A DNA stretch of 10,517 nucleotides from contig CALQLM010000013.1 in NCBI GenBank assembly GCA_943331415.1, positions 1 through 10,517 of the forward strand, in the 5' to 3' direction. Below, piece by piece: positions 8,587 through 10,517 of the stretch. Each line of letters starts with the position of its first letter. Position 1 is the stretch's first letter. Under the pieces are notes generated by a model. That model did not search any database, was not told the origin of the DNA, and saw nothing but the letters and a program-made list of their open reading frames with translations. The translations under genes and the position numbers were made by a program. This stretch comes from Bifidobacterium breve (GTDB taxonomy: Bacteria; Actinomycetota; Actinomycetes; Mycobacteriales; Mycobacteriaceae).

Positions 8587-9774
8587 CTAATCGTGGCGAG
8601 CCGCGGACGATGTGGCGGTGGCGCGTGCGGCCCGGTGCTTGACGCCGGTATGGGTTGACACACCATCCGCGGAGGTCGCAGCGGCCGAACGGGCCGAGGT
8701 GGCAGCGGTTGTCGATGAACGAACAGATGCTCCCGTGCGCGTCGTGGCGGACACGGCCGCGACGGGCGGAACCGGATTCGGGGTCTGGAGAGCTGCGACG
8801 ATCTGCCTTGTCGCGCTTTGAAGTTCGGTGAGGATGCTCGGTACGAAGCCGGCAGCGAAAGACGCCTGAATATCAGCCTGAGTCGCGCCCGTGATCGGGG
8901 CGATCTGCACGCCCTGACCGATCGAAAGGTTCAGCACGGTACCGGGCAGTCCGGTGGGTCCGAGCAGGCCGTCAACTGCCGCATTCCACGCGTCTTCGAT
9001 GTTTCCGGCACTCAGTGCGGCCACCGTGTTGGTCACGACCGCGGTGGCGGAGGTCGCAACCAGCCGGGCCTGGGCGACCGTGGCACCGATCAGTGTCGGC
9101 AGTGAACCCGCCACGACGTTGAACACCGCCGTGGCGTTAGTCGTCACCCCGGCCACAACATAGGTGCCCGCCGCCAGCAGAGTGGTGCCCGCCACGTTGA
9201 CTGCTGCGGCGAGCGTCGCCAAGGCTGCGGGGATGTTCGCCGTGATGGCCTGACCGACGGCATCCCACACACCCTGACTCAGCGCAATGCCAGCCGTGGT
9301 CAGGGCATTGCCGGTGACGTTGAGGTAGTTGGAGCCGTTGATGCCGAGCTGGCTGAGCATCGGCAACGCGTCGACGATGATCTGCGGAAGTATGCCGACA
9401 TAGGTGAAGACATTTGTTCCGAAAGCGCCGTATGGGGGATTGGCCGGGTTGTAGGGGCCGAGGATTCCGGGAACGATGCCCGGCAGATTGACCGGCGGGA
9501 CGCCGAACTCCGTCCCGAAATCGGCACCGGGCCAGCTTGCCGGACTCGTCACGTCAGACGTCCCATTGAGGATGTATTGGCTGGCCAGGTCGACCGTGCC
9601 CAGCAGCTGGGACAGGGGGCTGTGGAATCCGGCCAGCGCCACCTGCGCGAGCGAGGGCACCGGTACCGACGGCAGATTCATCGGAGCGGCAGTGACCGGG
9701 GCCATGGCGATGGCGCCGATTCCGATGATGGCGACCGTCCGGGCAATCAGCGGGGAGCTCAGTGGGAAGTCCAT
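8587..9774 (-). CDS. Secreted Ala/Val/Thr-rich mycobacterial protein of uncertain family (possibly GjpA-type porin-like)
   Basis: 395 aa. The N-terminus (MDFPLSSPLIARTVAIIGIGAI) with hydrophobic core about 10-25 and a VTAAP cleavage-like site near residue 30 forms a Sec signal peptide. The region 31-165 is Pro/Gly/Asn-rich with aromatic residues (VPPVNLPGIVPGILGPYNP, FGTNVFTYVGILPQIIVDAL). About 165-265 is a long Ala/Val/Thr-rich amphipathic part (ITANIPAALATLAAAVNVAG). Residues 267-315 contain DGLLGPTGLPGTVLNLSIGQ and a QADIQASFAAGF stretch. About 333-395 is a low-complexity Ser/Thr/Ala/Arg tail with few acidic residues. The style resembles exported proteins of non-tuberculous mycobacteria, some annotated as GjpA-like outer-membrane porins; I cannot confirm this by eye and assign no function. 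The ATG at 9774 is chosen over upstream frame codons because GGAGGA precedes it at 9 nt and the signal peptide then starts the protein. Divergent from mraZ. Confidence 0.85.
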   Translation of the reverse strand: MDFPLSSPLIARTVAIIGIGAIAMAPVTAAPMNLPSVPVPSLAQVALAGFHSPLSQLLGTVDLASQYILNGTSDVTSPASWPGADFGTEFGVPPVNLPGIVPGILGPYNPANPPYGAFGTNVFTYVGILPQIIVDALPMLSQLGINGSNYLNVTGNALTTAGIALSQGVWDAVGQAITANIPAALATLAAAVNVAGTTLLAAGTYVVAGVTTNATAVFNVVAGSLPTLIGATVAQARLVATSATAVVTNTVAALSAGNIEDAWNAAVDGLLGPTGLPGTVLNLSIGQGVQIAPITGATQADIQASFAAGFVPSILTELQSATRQIVAALQTPNPVPPVAAVSATTRTGASVRSSTTAATSARSAAATSADGVSTHTGVKHRAARATATSSAARHD

Positions 9775-9783
9775 ATTGGATTC

Positions 9784-9789
9784 CTCCGC
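9784..9789 (-). promoter_or_regulatory. Shine-Dalgarno of the secreted-protein gene
   Basis: Minus-strand GGAGGA (9789 to 9784), spaced 9 nt from the ATG at 9774. It selects this start over codons further upstream in the same open frame, which runs to 9858. Confidence 0.75.
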
Positions 9790-9817
9790 TGCTAGGCGTT
9801 TGCCGTCTGACCAGCTG

Positions 9818-9823
9818 ACAATA
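9818..9823 (-). promoter_or_regulatory. candidate -10 for the secreted-protein gene
   Basis: Minus-strand TATTGT (9823 to 9818) fits TANNNT and would give a leader of about 36 nt. A second candidate, TAAACT (9888 to 9883), would start transcription upstream of the minus-strand MraZ-like boxes and place them just inside the transcript. I cannot choose between them from sequence alone. Confidence 0.35.
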
Positions 9824-9852
9824 GCCGGGATGGTTCCTGGCGCCATATCGCG

Positions 9853-9868
9853 CCCCACATCTCCCCAC
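9853..9868 (-). promoter_or_regulatory. MraZ-box-like repeat pair facing the secreted-protein gene
   Basis: On the minus strand GTGGGG occurs at 9868-9863 and again at 9858-9853, exactly 10 bp apart, in the context AGTGGGG-AGA-TGTGGGG. The core pair at the mraZ promoter reads AGTGGGG-GAT-TGTGGGG (9982-9998), so both 7-mers are identical and only the 3-nt spacer differs. The pair ends 78 nt before the secreted-protein ATG; the mraZ pair ends 65 nt before its ATG. MraZ is known to bind TGGGN-type repeats at one-helical-turn spacing. A third in-phase copy is not evident here. Confidence 0.6.
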
Positions 9869-9941
9869 TGGGCCCTGAGCAGAGTTTATCGGCGTATTTG
9901 CGGGCCCGAGCAGCGGTTTCGGGCTCACGCCGGGGCGGGAA

Positions 9942-10008
9942 GTGGGGAAACATGACATTTTTTGCGGTTGTAGTGGAGCAAAGTGGGGGATTGTGGGGTA
10001 GTGTGGCG
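9942..10008 (+). promoter_or_regulatory. MraZ operator: 10-bp-periodic GTGGNG repeats at the mraZ promoter
   Basis: Four direct repeats start at 9973 (GTGGAG), 9983 (GTGGGG), 9993 (GTGGGG) and 10003 (GTGGCG), each exactly 10 bp apart. An isolated GTGGGG lies at 9942, 31 bp (about three helical turns) upstream. This is the classic arrangement bound by the ring-shaped MraZ oligomer in autoregulation of mraZ/dcw transcription. The last two copies flank and overlap the -10 box, consistent with repression. Confidence 0.85.
9999..10004 (+). promoter_or_regulatory. -10 element of the mraZ / dcw promoter
   Basis: TAGTGT fits TANNNT and lies immediately after the third MraZ box, overlapping the fourth. 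The expected transcription start is near 10011, giving a leader of about 53 nt. No clear -35 is visible because the boxes occupy that region. Confidence 0.55.
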
Positions 10009-10046
10009 CATAGCGGAGTGGCGGTCACTCCGGGGGTCTTAGGGGC

Positions 10047-10053
10047 AAGGAGA
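10047..10053 (+). promoter_or_regulatory. Shine-Dalgarno of mraZ
   Basis: AAGGAGA is spaced 10 nt from the ATG at 10064. It is only 1 nt from the in-frame GTG at 10055, too close for initiation there, so the ATG start is preferred. Confidence 0.8.
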
Positions 10054-10063
10054 TGTGCGCAGC

Positions 10064-10495
10064 ATGTTTCTCGGCACCTATACGCCCAAATTGGACGACA
10101 AGGGTCGGCTGACACTGCCCGCCAAGTTCCGGGATGCGCTGGCAGGGGGGTTGATGGTCACCAAAAGCCAAGACCACAGCCTCGCGGTCTACCCTCGCGC
10201 GCAGTTCGAACTGCTGGCCCAGCGCGCCTCCCAGACCTCGCGGAGCAACCCCGAGGCCAGGGCTTTCCTACGTAGCCTGGCGGCCGGCACGGACGAACAA
10301 CATCCGGACTCCCAGGGCCGGATCACTCTGTCGGCCGATCATCGGCGCTACGCCAACCTGTCCAAGGAGTGCGTGGTGATCGGGGCGGTCGACTTCCTGG
10401 AGATCTGGGACGCCCACGCGTGGCAGGACTACCAGCAGACCCACGAAGAGAATTTTTCCGCGGCCAGCGATGAAGCACTCAGCGACATCATCTGA
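10064..10495 (+). CDS. mraZ: Transcriptional regulator MraZ
   Basis: 143 aa, the standard length, nearly identical to M. tuberculosis Rv2166c as I recall it. Two SpoVT/AbrB-like swapped-hairpin repeats are visible: [13 protein letters not shown] (11-23) and [13 protein letters not shown] (82-94), the signature motifs of MraZ. They are joined by the helical segment [16 protein letters not shown] and followed by [20 protein letters not shown] and a C-terminal helix ending SDEALSDII. MraZ forms ring-like oligomers, binds TGGGN-type direct repeats and represses its own operon, the dcw cluster for division and cell wall synthesis. The operator is visible upstream (9942-10008). The next gene, rsmH/mraW, is expected just beyond the window. 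The protein is ordinary; what stands out is the second operator-like site facing the divergent gene. Confidence 0.98.
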   Translation: MFLGTYTPKLDDKGRLTLPAKFRDALAGGLMVTKSQDHSLAVYPRAQFELLAQRASQTSRSNPEARAFLRSLAAGTDEQHPDSQGRITLSADHRRYANLSKECVVIGAVDFLEIWDAHAWQDYQQTHEENFSAASDEALSDII

Positions 10496-10498
10496 GCC

Positions 10499-10513
10499 TG
10501 CGGCATCGCCGCA
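10499..10513 (+). other. short perfect hairpin just after mraZ
   Basis: TGCGGC-ATC-GCCGCA, a 6-bp stem with a 3-nt loop, starts 4 nt after the mraZ stop. It could be a small attenuator or RNA-processing structure between mraZ and the next dcw gene, or chance in GC-rich DNA; the window ends too soon to judge. Confidence 0.25.
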
Positions 10514-10517
10514 CGCC

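Noticed and set aside
9775..9858. Upstream extension of the secreted-protein frame
   Set aside because: It would bury the signal peptide internally, and the ATG at 9774 has a good SD.
9955..9962. T-run in ATTTTTTG as a possible rho-independent terminator
   Set aside because: No GC-rich hairpin precedes it on either strand, and it lies within the mraZ upstream control region.

Overview
The window is a chromosomal segment of a high-GC actinobacterium, almost certainly a non-tuberculous Mycobacterium (Mycolicibacterium-like). The MraZ, LppM, GNAT (Rv2170-type), MptA and PknL/Rv2175c proteins match what I remember of the M. tuberculosis proteins almost residue for residue, and the gene order follows the M. 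tuberculosis Rv2166c-Rv2176 neighbourhood. Several starts are GTG or TTG and promoters look like the TANNNT -10 type, which is usual for mycobacteria. Comparisons with M. tuberculosis are from memory; no search was run.

Layout: (1) Bases 1-2129, plus strand: the 3' part of cstA (carbon starvation/pyruvate-type transporter) overlapping a small ybdD/yjiX-family gene. (2) 2186-3895: pknL (minus), a membrane Ser/Thr kinase, divergent from its known substrate-type partner, the Rv2175c-like winged-helix DNA-binding protein (plus). Both appear to have leaderless-type promoters in their 111-bp shared intergenic region. (3) 3909-7821, minus strand: a co-directional set transcribed GNAT acetyltransferase - lppM - idsA2 - mptA, i.e. 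a probable lipoglycan operon (LM/LAM mannan elongation, polyprenyl diphosphate synthesis, a lipoglycan-linked lipoprotein). The metF-like gene (Rv2172c) that I recall between lppM and idsA2 in M. tuberculosis is absent. (4) 7822-8127: a divergent regulatory region rich in short perfect palindromes. (5) 8128-8529, plus: a DUF3040 two-TM membrane protein (Rv2169c-like). (6) 8587-9774, minus: a 395-aa secreted alanine/valine/threonine-rich protein of uncertain family, in the position where M. tuberculosis H37Rv carries IS6110. (7) 9775-10063: a divergent control region with a four-copy, 10-bp-period MraZ operator in front of mraZ. (8) 10064-10495, plus: mraZ, the first gene of the dcw cell division/wall cluster, which should continue beyond the window.

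The most interesting signal is in region 7. A second pair of MraZ-box repeats, with the same 10-bp spacing, lies on the opposite strand and faces the divergent secreted-protein gene, which suggests that this envelope protein belongs to the MraZ regulon. Other points worth checking are the start of the Rv2175c homologue, where a strong leaderless start would exclude the region carrying the Thr9 phosphosite known from M. tuberculosis, and the placement of cstA-ybdD beside pknL.

No tRNA, rRNA, CRISPR array, insertion sequence or phage gene was seen.
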